From: Pararge aegeria
Taxonomy: Eukaryota > Arthropoda > Insecta > Lepidoptera > Nymphalidae
Length of the DNA: 64,000 nt
NCBI RefSeq assembly: GCF_905163445.1
Contig: NC_053202.1
Span: forward strand, 11,780,001-11,844,000
Reading direction: 5' to 3'
Shown: in pieces, positions 54,684 through 64,000 of the stretch
Layout: each line of letters begins with the position of its first letter
How positions within the stretch are numbered: position 1 is the stretch's first letter
Program-made: the position numbers and the translations under genes
Notes under the pieces: model-generated
The model's input: the letters and a program-made list of their open reading frames with translations, nothing else
Databases searched by the model: none
Told to the model about the DNA's origin: nothing

Positions 54684-55025
54684 AAATTTCTTTATTCATG
54701 TAGGCCTATAACAGGCACTTATGAAGCGTTCATACATATATCTTTTCATAATTGTAAGGGGATGGTGATAACTTCGTTCGCCAATTTAAACCTAAAGCTA
54801 CGAGGGTTCCAAACGCGCCCTGGTCTAAGAAGAGCCCACAACAATCTTAGCCAGGTAATTTTTTTTTGTTATTACCATCCCACAGTAAATTTATATAAAG
54901 CTATGAAGTAAGAGCAACACCCAAGCTTTTTTATCGTTTAAGTAATCCTTAACATTATAATAGGATATAATAGGATTTTCTGTAAGCTTACGTTTTATAC
55001 TTTTACACTTTGGGTACGGAACCCT
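54684..55025 (-). mobile_element. LINE-B 3' end with RT C-terminus, minus strand
   Basis: UTR as in 31498-31788 (ACCTAAAGCTACGAGGGTTC, GCGCCCTGGTCTAAGAAGAG). Upstream on the minus strand is the polymerase end FRVPYPKCKSIKRKL ... YYNVKDYLNDKKAW. 5' truncated at about 55025. Confidence 0.85.
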
Positions 55026-55029
55026 AAAA

Positions 55030-55405
55030 AGTAAGTTAACAAACGCATGTGAAGACTCGAATTGTAAAATCGAAATATCCGATCCGATGTGTTTACTCAA
55101 AAAGTTAGATCGTAGAATAAAAAGAGGTGCACAAAAACAACGCCGGGCTTCTTTGTCGGCACCTTGGGGTCGTAAAAACGGCCATTACGCGTCCTATTAG
55201 CGCCTATTTTGACATAATTAGGATCAATTCACTGCTGAAACGGACCTCGAGTTATAAAATGGTTTATATATAACGTAACGTGATATTTAAAGTCTCGATA
55301 GCTTATTCATTAACAATTCAATACATTAATTCCGGACGCATACATCCAATCCATTCAGCAACATTCCTTTTCAATTCCTTGACTTCGACTCCACTCAAGG
55401 AGGCA
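55030..55405. other. no gene seen
   Basis: Unique DNA; no exon or repeat recognised. Confidence 0.35.
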
Positions 55406-55407
55406 TC

Positions 55408-55663
55408 CAGCACGCCTGTAAGTTTTCAAAGCTACGTGAGTTTTAAGCAATTAAAACATCACTGGCGTCTAGCTTCAACGGTGAAGGAAAAGATCGTGAG
55501 GAAACCTGCATATCTAAGAGTTCTCCATAATGTTCTCCATAATGTTCTCAAAGGTATGTGGAGTCAAACAATCCGCACTGGGCCAGCGTGGCGGGCTACA
55601 GGCTTAACCCCTTCTCATCGTGGAAGGATCCCCGTGCCCTGTGGGCCTGTAATGGAGTGATAG
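55408..55663 (+). mobile_element. SINE-H lacking the head
   Basis: GAGTTTTAAGCAATTAAAAC, GCTTCAACGGTGAAGG, a small duplication of CTCCATAATGTT, GGGCCAGCGTGGCGGGCTAC, CCCGTGCCCTGTGG. Confidence 0.8.
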
Positions 55664-55745
55664 TTGACAGTGTCATAATATACGGGGTTAAACTTCTCCT
55701 ATTCCTTGTTCCCGGGCTTTAGTTACTGGACATGTTAATTATATC

Positions 55746-56040
55746 AAAATTTATTTCAAGTAGGCCTAATATAAGCACTTTTGAAACGTCAAGTCTGTCT
55801 GTGTGTAGTGACTCTACCACCGGTTCGGAAGGCAGATTCTGAAGAAGCCGGCAAGAAACTCAGCAGTTGCTCTCTTTCAATATCAACAATTTACATTTTA
55901 CATTTTAAAATTAATTTTTCTATCTTGTGAGAGATGAAAGCGGAGCCGGATGCTTCCAAGCAACCTTGTCATTAAGAAATCAATTGTATAATAACCTCTC
56001 TGTAATAAATGTGTTTTAACACATTCTTTAAACTTATGCA
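55746..56040 (-). mobile_element. LINE-C 3' end, minus strand
   Basis: TTTATTTCAAGTAGGCCTAA, GACTCTACCACCGGTTCGGA, AAGCCGGCAAGAAACTCAGC, TATCTTGTGAGAGATGAAAG, then the RT C-terminal remnant region. Confidence 0.85.
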
Positions 56041-56145
56041 TTGGTAGGATCCCTTGTCAAGAGATATAAATCGGGGATAAACATTATTGAACTCGTATGT
56101 ATTTTACTGTAAATCAGCGGTAAACTCCTGATATTTCTCAATCAA

Positions 56146-56640
56146 AAGTCATCATCATAATAATGTAGACAAATGGAAGTCCACTGCTGGACACAGGTCC
56201 TTTTTTATTATTGCCGTATTTTCTCTGATCTGGTCTGGTTGCCACCAGCTTGCTTCGGCGGAGGCTAGTTTTCACCCTTCCGAAAAAACGTGCCGCTAAG
56301 GGATTTAGCGTTCCGGTATAACGTCGCATAGAAACCGATGAGTTAACCGGTTAAATATAACTGCCATACTCCCTAATAGATTAGCCCGCCACCATCTTGA
56401 GGGCATCATCACTTACCACCAGGTAAAGTGAAATTTAAAAAAAAAACATAGGTCTTTAATAGGGAGGTTCAAATACCACGGTATTGTGTCAATCGGGTCA
56501 AGTGGCTCCCTGCAACTGGTTTGATGTCATCTGTCCACCTCGTCGCGGGTCTACCAACGCTGCGGTCAACCCAACGCCAATGTCCATCTGCTTAAAAACT
56601 ATGTGCCCCGCCCATTAATAATTTAGCTTTGCGCCTCGGT
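56146..56640 (-). pseudogene. RTE 3' portion, minus strand, split by SINE-D
   Basis: TGGAAGTCCACTGCTGGACA at 56172, continued after the SINE by AGTGGCTCCCTGCAACTGG, GATGTCATCTGTCCACCTCG and TATGTGCCCCGCCCATT. Strongly decayed. Confidence 0.75.
56202..56445 (+). mobile_element. SINE-D nested in the RTE relic
   Basis: TCTCTGATCTGGTCTGG, CGGTTAAATATAACTGCCAT, CATCACTTACCACCAGG and a terminal A run. Flanks ACACAGGTCCTT (56190-56201) and ACATAGGTCTTT (56446-56457) agree at 10 of 12 positions as a target duplication. Confidence 0.75.
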
Positions 56641-56734
56641 GAAGAAGAATTTCTGTTTACTAGTAAAAGCTGTCACTTTATAACTTGCTTCGTAACAAAG
56701 GTCTTATGGACAGGCTTCATGATAGAATGGTACC

Positions 56735-56838
56735 GAACCGGTGGTAGTCACTACAAACAGACTGACTTGACGTTTCAAAAGTGCTTATAAACTAGGCCTA
56801 CTAGAAATAGATGAATTTTTGAATTTGAATTTGAATTA
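56735..56838 (+). mobile_element. LINE-C terminus
   Basis: ACCGAACCGGTGGTAGTCAC, GACTTGACGTTTCAAAAGTG, AGGCCTACTAGAAATAGATG, (GAATTT)n. Confidence 0.8.
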
Positions 56839-56904
56839 ATCTACACTATTGGATATATATAGACACGATAAGACCGGTTGCTAGGAATAGACACTTTTAA
56901 TTTA

Positions 56905-57130
56905 GAAGCTGAAGTGGCAATGTGTACATGGCTCGGAGAACCGATGGATGGGGTCTTAAGGTGCTAGAATGGCGACCCCGCACCGGTAAACGAAGCGTAA
57001 GTCGGCTTCCAACGAGTTGGACAGATGACATCAGGCGAGTCGCTGGGAGCCGCTGAAAGCAAGGACCGTGGATTTTAGAACTCCCTACAAAAGATGTACG
57101 TCCAGCTGTGGTCTATCGGTTGAAGTGATA
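56905..57130 (+). pseudogene. RTE 3' end, plus strand
   Basis: CGATGGATGGGGTCTTAAGG, GAATGGCGACCCCGCACCGG, CAGATGACATCAGGCGAGTC and TGGTCTATCGGTTGAAGTGA correspond to the end of the polymerase frame at 37447-37700. 57030 onward is part of the long inverted pair. Confidence 0.85.
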
Positions 57131-57246
57131 ACCTATTAAATCTAAGAAGTCGAGATTGAATAAAAGCATCAACGTTTCTAATTGAAAGCCTCGTGACGGG
57201 GCAGTGAGACGGTTCGGCCAAAATGACATCGCGGTAAGTACGGGGT
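57030..57246 (+). repeat. 217-bp block, left arm of an inverted pair
   Basis: Matches the reverse complement of 60140-60356 without gaps and with about 4 mismatches. It comprises about 100 bp of RTE end and about 117 bp of non-RTE sequence ending GACATCGCGGTAAGTACGG. Confidence 0.9.
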
Positions 57247-57249
57247 TGT

Positions 57250-57319
57250 GGAACTCGCCACAAAAGACCTATGTCCAGCAGTGGACGTCAATTAGTTGAA
57301 ATGATGACGATGGTGATGA
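57250..57319 (+). mobile_element. RTE extreme 3' end
   Basis: GAACTCGCCACAAAAGACCT, ATGTCCAGCAGTGGACGTCA, ATTAGTTGAAATGATGACGA tail. Confidence 0.8.
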
Positions 57320-57329
57320 ATTCAGATTA

Positions 57330-57645
57330 TGATTATGTCAAACGAGCCGCAACACCCAGATGACGACCACGACCTTACGTCTTCTAATAATTTAAAATGA
57401 CATTGTGAGATGGTGATAACAAAAAAAAAACACCCGGCTAAGTTTGTTGTGGTCTTCTTCTTAGACCAGGACGCGTTTGGAACCCTCGTAGCTTTAGTTT
57501 TAAGTTTACGAATGTGGTTATCGCCATCATCTCACTACCGTGTGGTTCTTATGTACGCATCAAAAGTGCCACCTGTGGGCCTACTTGAATAAAGATATTT
57601 TTGACTTTGACTTTGACTTTGACCAGTCTGTCAAGACTGTAACGA
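57330..57645 (+). mobile_element. second RTE-type 3' end, split by LINE-B
   Basis: CAAACGAGCCGCAACACCCA at 57338 and ACCAGTCTGTCAAGACTGTA at 57623 are consecutive in the intact relative at 35581-35744 (inverted). They are separated here by 57374-57620. Confidence 0.75.
57374..57620 (+). mobile_element. LINE-B 3' end nested in an RTE remnant
   Basis: GAGATGGTGATAACAAAA, CACCCGGCTAAGTTTGTTGT, GCGTTTGGAACCCTCGTAGC, GGCCTACTTGAATAAAGATA and terminal (TTTGAC)n at 57600-57620. Confidence 0.85.
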
Positions 57646-57649
57646 AAGC

Positions 57650-60130
57650 TTTGGGTTAAATGACACCGGTCTCAGCTTTACCGGTGACTCTGGTTCGTCT
57701 ACAAACCTTTTAATACCTCATTTCATCATATATCCTACAACTTCCATAGCGTTCGAAGTTTTCAATTCAAGTCTTAATATTCAATCTGGTACGTTCTTTC
57801 ATTACTAGAGTAGGTACTTGTTCCCGCACAATCAAGGTAGGTACAACTTAAGAAAATGAATCTGTCAGATCGATTCGCCCTAACCTGACCGAGGCAAAGC
57901 ACCAAAAGAATAGGTACCATTGCACCATAATTTATAGCGAAGCGAGCAAGCTATATACTAGGGCTGTCACTTATTAGTTTTGAAAGATCTTACCTACTGT
58001 TACCTACCTATATGGACTATGTGTGTTTTATTTGTTATTTTTTTTAAACCCCTGATGAGCGTGTGTTTTAAGTTAAACGTGTGTGTATGTGTGTGTTTAT
58101 AATAATAATAATAAATGCTTTTAATTCATGCCAAATACCCATATGACAAAAATTAAAACAAAAAATACTGTTAAGATAAGCATATACAGACAACGAAATA
58201 TAACTTTAATAAAATTAAAATTGCGATTAAATAAAAAAATTATATGTTAATATTTAAAAACTAAATAAATATCAAACTACAATGACAAATTTCAAAAAAG
58301 TTATGTCTATCGTATTTTACAAACGATGAACAGGTTTTGAATTTGGTCTTTTTTTCTTTAAAAGGTGAATTAGTCGGGAGTGTTAGATTAGCTAAGTTAG
58401 ATGAACATCGATCCAAGATGGCCGACATTACAATACAATTAACAAACTCTTGAATTATCAAATCGTGCGATAAAATAGCGCGACTTGCGACGCGGTTATG
58501 TGCTCAGTGGGATGCTGAAAACTGAAAATCAGCGGTCAGCATTGTTCATTATCATCATATCGACCTATTACCGTTTTCAGTCGGAAAACGGAAATGATGT
58601 GATTGTTTTAAGTATATTTACTTTAACCCTTTTATCTCCTGATAATAACGTCCGCATTTTATATCCGTTAAAACCAAAAAATATAAAGTTCTACTCCTTA
58701 CCCACTATTTGTAAGCGAAACCGCTACTTTGATAACCCCCAAAATAATTATTGTAGTAGAAAAGAAGTCAAAAAAGTTCTAACAAGAGCTTTTACAATAC
58801 CTGAACAATCCAATCAAATGTTGTTCTGACAGCCCTACCATAAGCTATAATAGCCTTCCAGACACCTTCGCTGGTGGGAGAGGGACGGAGCTATTTATAC
58901 GAGCGAGAGGCGAGACCAGAAGCGCCGCTCCACGTCAAAATACGTGCTCCATTCGTTTTATTACCATGTTTTGTGCTGGGACGCAGGTGGGTGTCGATAT
59001 CGATAAATGCTCATTATTTAATAATTATAAACTATCGATGTTATTTTGATGCTCAAATTTCTGGTTTCTTTTCTGCGTTTTACCTTTGTTTCTTGTGTCA
59101 CAATCACACTGATTTAAGTTTTGGTCGTGGAAGTTTTAACGTTAGAAATATCAACAAAGAGAGTTAATGTAACCAAACTTTAGAATTATAGACTTGCAAA
59201 AAAGCTCAGGCAGTATATGTGTAAATTTATCTCATCTTGCAAGTCTTATCAGCTTCAAACTATGTTGCATTGTTAACATCATTTTGCTAGCCTCCATTAA
59301 GGATTAAATATTACAATGAAAAAGAGCTTAAAGCGTCAACAAAAATTATAAAAGTTCTGCTAGTACCTGGAGCAAACTCGACTAGCTGGAGTGACACAGA
59401 GTGACGACAGACTAAGTACGGAGATAGGCGCAGGAGGAAGAAGCGTTAACAAAGCCTTTATGTAAATCAACGAAATAACCGTTTGTACAGTACGGCCCAT
59501 TTATCCTCGGACCAAATGCAAACAATCCTATGATTGGCCGTTCGCCTAGTGCAGGGGTAAAAAACATTTTAGTCTCCTGTAAAAATGTAAATAAATTTTA
59601 ATATTAGTCTATTGTAAAACTTTAAATGAATAGATACGTTGTTTATTATTATGAATTCAGATTTTCTACCTTTTCGCAGAGTATAGCAAATTAAGCTTAA
59701 ATTTCATAATATATCATCGATTTCCGCAAACTTACGCCTGCTTCTAACCAATATCCCATACGTTGTTTATCAATAAAATCCTAAAACAGCTAGTAAAGTA
59801 ATCTTATCTCAAATATTGGTAACCCTACACTAGGCGATAGAACTGTTATTTGTTGATTAACATTTGGTCTGCGGATAAATTGGCCGCACTTTACGTAGTT
59901 ATCGACGAAACATCGACAAGCAGCAACTCTCCCATGCCGCACAGCACTGTGCGCGGCACCGCGGCAACATCAAAGGAGCCCACCTCTTTGATGTGGCCGC
60001 CGGCGCGCGCCCCCAAACGCCGTAAGCGACAAATCCATACGTCATCCTCCTGTCATTATAACGCCTCACAATCGCGCCGGGAATGTGGAATTACTTACGA
60101 CAATATAAATTGACAAGGCGTCTCAACGAT
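57650..60130. other. no recognised gene; interior between inverted blocks
   Basis: AGGGCTGTCA (57960) and TGACAGCCCT (58827) are inverted and could bound an element of about 870 bp. CpG-rich 59925-60075 contains an ACATCAAAG/CTTTGATGT hairpin. 59655-59715 is a MITE-F end (TAGCAAATTAAGCTTAAATT). The short open frames show no domains. Confidence 0.4.
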
Positions 60131-60139
60131 TAAATAGGT

Positions 60140-60356
60140 ACCCCGTACTTACCGCGATGTCATTTTGGCCAAACCGTCTCACTGCCGCGTCACGAGGCTT
60201 TCAATTAGAAACGTTGATGCTTTTATTCAATCTCGACTTCTTAGATTTAATAGGTTAACACTTCAACCGATAGACCACTGCTGGACGTACATCTTTTGTA
60301 GGGAGTTCTAAAATCCACGGTCCTTGCTTTCAGCGGCTCCCAGCGACTCGCCTGAT
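60140..60356 (-). repeat. 217-bp block, right arm of the inverted pair
   Basis: Reverse complement of 57030-57246. Beyond both arms the similarity drops to that of ordinary RTE paralogues or to nothing. Confidence 0.9.
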
Positions 60357-60785
60357 CTCGTCCGGCCGCCTCGTTGGGGGCCAACCAACGTTACGTTGCG
60401 TATACCTATGCCTGGAAGCCATTCCAGCGCATTGGAACCCCAATGTCCACCGGTTCTCCGAGCTTAGCGCCCCGCCAATTACCAATTCAGCATTGCGACT
60501 CGTTGAACTATATCTGTAACTCTAGTTCTTCTACGGATCTCCACATTTCTGATTTGATCACGCAGATATCATACTCATAAGATACTCATAACATAGCTCT
60601 ACACCTCGCGCCCTGAGTTGATTTTCGGATGGACACTTGCCTATAACCACCTGACGGGTTGCTACGGCGTAACCGGGGCGTCAGTGGGGCGAGCGCGAAA
60701 GCTCGCCATGAGAAGAGCCCCAGGGCTCGACGACATCGGGGGGAAAGGCGCGCTGAGTGACTCTGAGCCTTCTTATGAGGCCTAT
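60258..60785 (-). pseudogene. RTE 3' portion, minus strand, interrupted by repeat I
   Basis: CCACTGCTGGACGTACATCT, CGTTGGGGGCCAACCAACG, AACCCCAATGTCCACCGG and GTAACTCTAGTTCTTCTACG follow the RTE order. After the insert come TGACTCTGAGCCTTCTTATG and GAGGCCTAT. Confidence 0.85.
60617..60745 (+). mobile_element. short repeat family I inside RTE
   Basis: TTTTCGGATGGACACTTGCC, ACGGGTTGCTACGGCGTAAC, GAGCGCGAAAGCTCGCCATG, GAAGAGCCCCAGGGCTCGAC. The junction words CGCCCTGAG and CGCGCTGAG look like an eroded target duplication. Confidence 0.8.
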
Positions 60786-60849
60786 AATATAAAGTTAATA
60801 AGTTGTACTTGAAGCGGTGATAGTCTAGTGGAATAACTTTATCATATAA

Positions 60850-60948
60850 AGGCCATTGCCGCCCACTATAGTGCACGGGTCTCCCTCCAGAATGGGAAGG
60901 ATTAAGGCCATAGTCCACCTCTGGCCCAGTGTGGATTGGTGGACTCCA
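60850..60948 (-). mobile_element. SINE-H 3' part, minus strand
   Basis: TGCACGGGTCTCCCTCCAGA, GGATTAAGGCCATAGTCCAC, GGCCCAGTGTGGATTGGTGG. A stray SINE-H head start (GCGGTGATAGTCTAGTGG) lies at 60815. Confidence 0.7.
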
Positions 60949-60954
60949 TACAAC

Positions 60955-61346
60955 ACAAAGGAGATCCTTATTTCATGGATCCAGTATTACCGGTTGATAT
61001 CTTAAGGATATCTCTAAAAAAGTTCAAAGTTTGTTTAAAGCGAAATCGTATAGAAAAGTCCTATTATAGTATAGACGATTACGTAAAAAACCTTGGATGT
61101 GAACTATTGCTCTATTAACCATGTTGTCAAATGACAATGTGAGATAACAAAAAGAGAACCCGGTAATTTTGTTGTGGGCTTCTTCTTAGACCAGAGCGCG
61201 TTTGGAACCCTCGCAGCTTCAGTTTTATGTTTACGAATGTAGCTATCCATCACTACTCACTACTATGTACACATTTTGTATGTAATCAACGCATCGAAAG
61301 TGCCATATATGTGCCTATTTGAATAATGAAATAGGTATTTGACTTT
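60955..61346 (+). mobile_element. LINE-B 3' end with RT C-terminus
   Basis: The frame carries LRISLKKFKVCLKRN and KSYYSIDDYVKN (polymerase end), then UTR CAATGTGAGATAACAAAAAG, TTGTGGGCTTCTTCTTAGAC, GTGCCTATTTGAATAATG and TTTGAC. Confidence 0.8.
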
Positions 61347-61578
61347 ATCATGTGATGAGGAGCAACAAGAGGAGGAAAAATGGACTAGGGATATAACCGA
61401 ATGGTTTCCCAGACCATATACAAGAAAGAAAGGTAGGCAGCGTGTAAGATGGGAGGATGATATTAGACAGATGGCTGGTGTTACCTGGAAGAGGATGTCC
61501 TATAATAGGAAAGGGTGGCAAGCTCTAGGGGACGTCTTTGCGGAAACGCAAGATAATCTTAAAACCGCTGTCAATTAG
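61347..61578 (+). pseudogene. LINE reverse-transcriptase C-terminus, open frame
   Basis: The frame encodes WTRDITEWFPRPY ... KKGRQRVRWEDDIRQMAG ... WKRMSYNRKGWQALGDVFA and a stop. This is a non-LTR polymerase C-terminus with the usual GR..RWEDD core. It abuts the LINE-B tail. Only the last ~75 residues remain. Confidence 0.75.
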
Positions 61579-61579
61579 A

Positions 61580-62020
61580 CTATTGCACGCCTCATAAGCG
61601 AAGCATTGAGGTGGGCATTACTGTCAGTTTACGCACACCGAGTGATTCTCAAACTTAAAACGTCACTTCTTGAAACGACAATTCTTTATTGCTTTTATAA
61701 GTGAATATAAATAGACGAATGTTGAGAAAAAACACTATTTTTAACACTTATGATATTTTTAAATATCTTTTTATTATTTAAACTAATTAAATAATTGTTT
61801 AAAAAAGTTCTGTCTTGGACGTCCGAGTGTCTGTATGTGCGGATATCTTGTGGTCAAGATAACGAGCGAAATACTTCACTTATCGAGTTGGTTTTTTTTA
61901 TAGGCTTCAGTATTTTGAGGAATAGAAGTCTATTAAGTTTCAAGGTATAATTAGATGTAGTTTAATTATTATTTTATTGTAATTAATGAGATTATGAGAC
62001 GTGCACTTTTGGATTTTCAA
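61580..62020. other. no gene seen; possibly 3' UTR of the preceding LINE fragment
   Basis: AT-rich after CTGTCAATTAGACTATTGC. No family match in the window. Confidence 0.35.
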
Positions 62021-62024
62021 CTAT

Positions 62025-62222
62025 GAATGAATGAATGAATGAATACACTTTTATTGTACACCAAATAAACAAAAAGTAGTTACAAAGATATAAATACAAT
62101 CAAGAGAGTACAATTTGGTGGCCTTATCGCTACATAGCGATTTCTTCCAGGCAACCAATGGCGTAAAAGGAAAAAACATAGAAAAGAGGTAGGTGGTGCA
62201 ATAAATAAGATTTAAAAATAAC
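62025..62222 (-). mobile_element. LINE-E 3' end, minus strand
   Basis: (TGAA)n, ACACTTTTATTGTACACC, palindrome ATCGCTACATAGCGAT at 62126-62141, GGCAACCAATGGCGTAAAAG, AGAGGTAGGTGGTGCAATAA. Confidence 0.85.
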
Positions 62223-62224
62223 TA

Positions 62225-62760
62225 TTTTATATTTAAGTTTATTATTAAGTAACTTTAGATTAGGATAACTTTCTTATTAGTATTTTTTGGAAGATTGTTC
62301 AATAAAGGCTATTATCATTATTACACGTCACCCGCAGGTTAGAGGCAAGTATCCAACCAACAATGGTTTCAGAATGCGGCCAATTGTGTAAGCACCAAAA
62401 GGAAATTACAGGTTTGTGCGGCGAAGGCATTGTTGTTTGTATAATTTGGGCAACCCCTTCGCTTTCGAGTATGAATTTGAACGTTGCTCAGTCCCAGCTC
62501 CTAATGACTGGCTTTAGATTCCGTGGTTAGATAAAGGTTGTTTCTGGAGGCACCGGCCGATACCAAATTACATAGGTTCCATTTAAGGAAAAAGGAAATA
62601 CTTATTGCATAGCTACCTTTATTTTTTTTTCGTGGTTAACCTTTTTATCATAATAACTCTTTCTAAAAGGCTTTTAGAGCGTCAGAAGTAACTGATTCCT
62701 TTAAATGGCATAAAAATAGGATCTAGATAACCACTAGATCCCAGTATCAACATCATGTCT
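62225..62760. other. no gene seen
   Basis: Unique DNA; a possible polyadenylation-like AATAAAGGC at 62301. Nothing coding recognised. Confidence 0.35.
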
Positions 62761-62768
62761 CCTTCACC

Positions 62769-62911
62769 CAGTGGCGTGCACTCCATACATGCACAAAAGC
62801 ACTGCATACCCTAATTATTTTATAAAGGTCGTATTGGAGGAGAAAATTTCCATTTTATGCCAAGCACCTCCTTTATGCATACCCTGGTCAAAAACCCTGT
62901 GCACGCCACTG
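62769..62911. mobile_element. MITE-G (hAT-like), complete 143-bp copy with 8-bp target duplication
   Basis: TIR CAGTGGCGTGCAC at 62769-62781 is perfectly inverted at 62899-62911. CCTTCACC flanks it at 62761-62768 and 62912-62919. The interior is shortened and carries TGGAGGAGAAAATTTCC. The 8-bp duplication places the family in or near hAT. Confidence 0.93.
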
Positions 62912-62919
62912 CCTTCACC

Positions 62920-64000
62920 TCTATATTCAATATGTCATAGCATATTCAACTCCATCTCTCTACTCCAGGCATTCATAGCTCCGTTTAACGGCATAGTGGA
63001 TTCACTATGTATCACTCCTTCCTCTTAGTACAGGAAGAAGTCTGTATGGTACCAATATCTCTTATTGAAATAATGGTAGTTGCGAGCCTCAACACACTCT
63101 GCGCAACGGTAGACGCCTACCCGAGCTCGGACTTGATACAAGTCGAGTGTGAGTTTAAATAACACTCCGTTCCCAACACTATGTAAGGAGAAAAACGATT
63201 TATTCTCAAATGGTAATTTCCATATTCTTCTTCTTTAAGAGTTCAAATTATTAGTAGTTCGTATTTTATTTCTCAATCGTTTGCCTCCAAAATGCCTTTA
63301 CACAACATCAGCACTACATTTCATATGGACACAATACTAGCACTCCGGCTTCGGAGTGTCAAGCGTCCGAACGCATCACCCCTTGTAGTAGTCGCAGAGC
63401 GAGGCGGGCCTAGTGCATATATGAAAAATTAAACTGTTAAAATGTGTTTATTTTATAATGCCATGTTTTAGTACGATTTGGTTACTAAATAAAATTATGG
63501 CGTCCGATTTTCTCGATATTACGTTTTTTTTAAAAAAAATTGTTTATTTAGCGAGTAGAGTAGATTCGTTACACCGTCCTTTTCGGCACGACAGAGTTTC
63601 ATTGGGACCCGTTTACCCAAACTAAAACTACCACGGCATGTCCCTCTCGTTGGCTTTCGTCGACGTCCGGGTATACTTCCCATACCTACCTACTACTGTC
63701 TACAAAATCATATGCAATACACAGATTAGGTAATAAAACATAAAAAACAACATTTAAAACTGTGACATTGTGTTAATTAACGCCTTGAGATGTCGTTTGA
63801 CGGATCACATTCATATATCACGCCATTAAAGGCCGTGACAAAATTATTGATCTTAGATTTGACCCCGATCATTATTCTCGGGGAAATAAATACCTAGTCA
63901 ATTTACATAAACTAAGCTCAAGGAAATATCTCTAACTACCTTAATCTATACTTAAAAATAAATTGCATTTCAGTGTGTTTGTAATATCCGAATAACAGCG
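62920..64000. other. no gene seen; family K relic
   Basis: 63612-63690 repeats the family K motif of 33.7 kb (CCACGGCATGTCCCTCTCGT). Otherwise unique AT-rich DNA with no exon recognised. Confidence 0.4.

Noticed and set aside
58485..58829. 114-codon frame and TATA-like TATTTATACGAGCG near 58890
   Set aside because: No domain is recognised. The TATA-like word is unsupported by any downstream gene, and the frame ends at a possible inverted-repeat boundary.
57960..58836. Transposon bounded by AGGGCTGTCA / TGACAGCCCT
   Set aside because: Only about 10 bp of terminal inversion and no matching flanking duplication, so kept as a remark, not a called element.
59850..60113. 87-codon frame in a CpG-rich stretch
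   Set aside because: No known motif. The basic PKRRKRQ-like run comes from GC-rich inverted sequence, and there is no start context or neighbouring exon.

Overview
The window looks like part of a butterfly or moth (Lepidoptera) chromosome. It is AT-rich, almost gene-free, and packed with repeat types typical of lepidopteran genomes: tRNA-derived SINEs, 5'-truncated RTE and Jockey/CR1-like non-LTR retrotransposons, and small hAT-like MITEs. No bacterial signals, rRNA, intact tRNA gene or CRISPR array is seen.

The only recognisable host gene is a ladybird/LBX-class homeobox gene on the + strand. One homeobox exon lies at 19943-20334: a phase-1 splice acceptor, a complete homeodomain, the LBX C-terminal tail and a stop. 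A second copy of the same exon lies 7.7 kb downstream at 27626-27891. It keeps the same acceptor, branch-point neighbourhood and phase, but its tail after the homeodomain is replaced and short. Most differences between the copies are synonymous, and a central tract of about 153 bp is almost identical, so the second copy is probably constrained and/or gene-converted rather than dead. No upstream (eh1-bearing) exon was recognised. The copies may be alternative terminal exons of one gene, or a lbe/lbl-like tandem pair.

Layout: 1-19.9 kb is intronic or intergenic DNA with scattered SINEs, an old MITE (about 4.2-4.5 kb), a fold-back element (7.6-7.9 kb), a triple-nested insertion (11.6-12.3 kb), a 45-bp minisatellite inside a LINE tail (14.4-14.6 kb) and a hAT MITE split by another insertion (16.65-17.3 kb). 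20-28 kb holds the two homeobox exons, with a degenerate array containing a 33-bp snapback just upstream of the second. 28-43 kb is dense in nested elements: a fold-back MITE at 30.6 kb, an RTE fragment with an 11-bp target duplication at 37.4-38.1 kb, and a small 114-130 bp repeat family. A 1515-bp hAT-like non-autonomous transposon with a perfect 15-bp TIR and 8-bp target duplication occupies 43970-45484. 46-64 kb is mostly retrotransposon debris, including two perfect hairpins side by side (51.9 kb) and a pair of 217-bp inverted blocks, about 98% identical (57.0/60.1 kb).

Family letters (SINE-A, LINE-B and so on) are local labels. Family names could not be confirmed without a repeat library.
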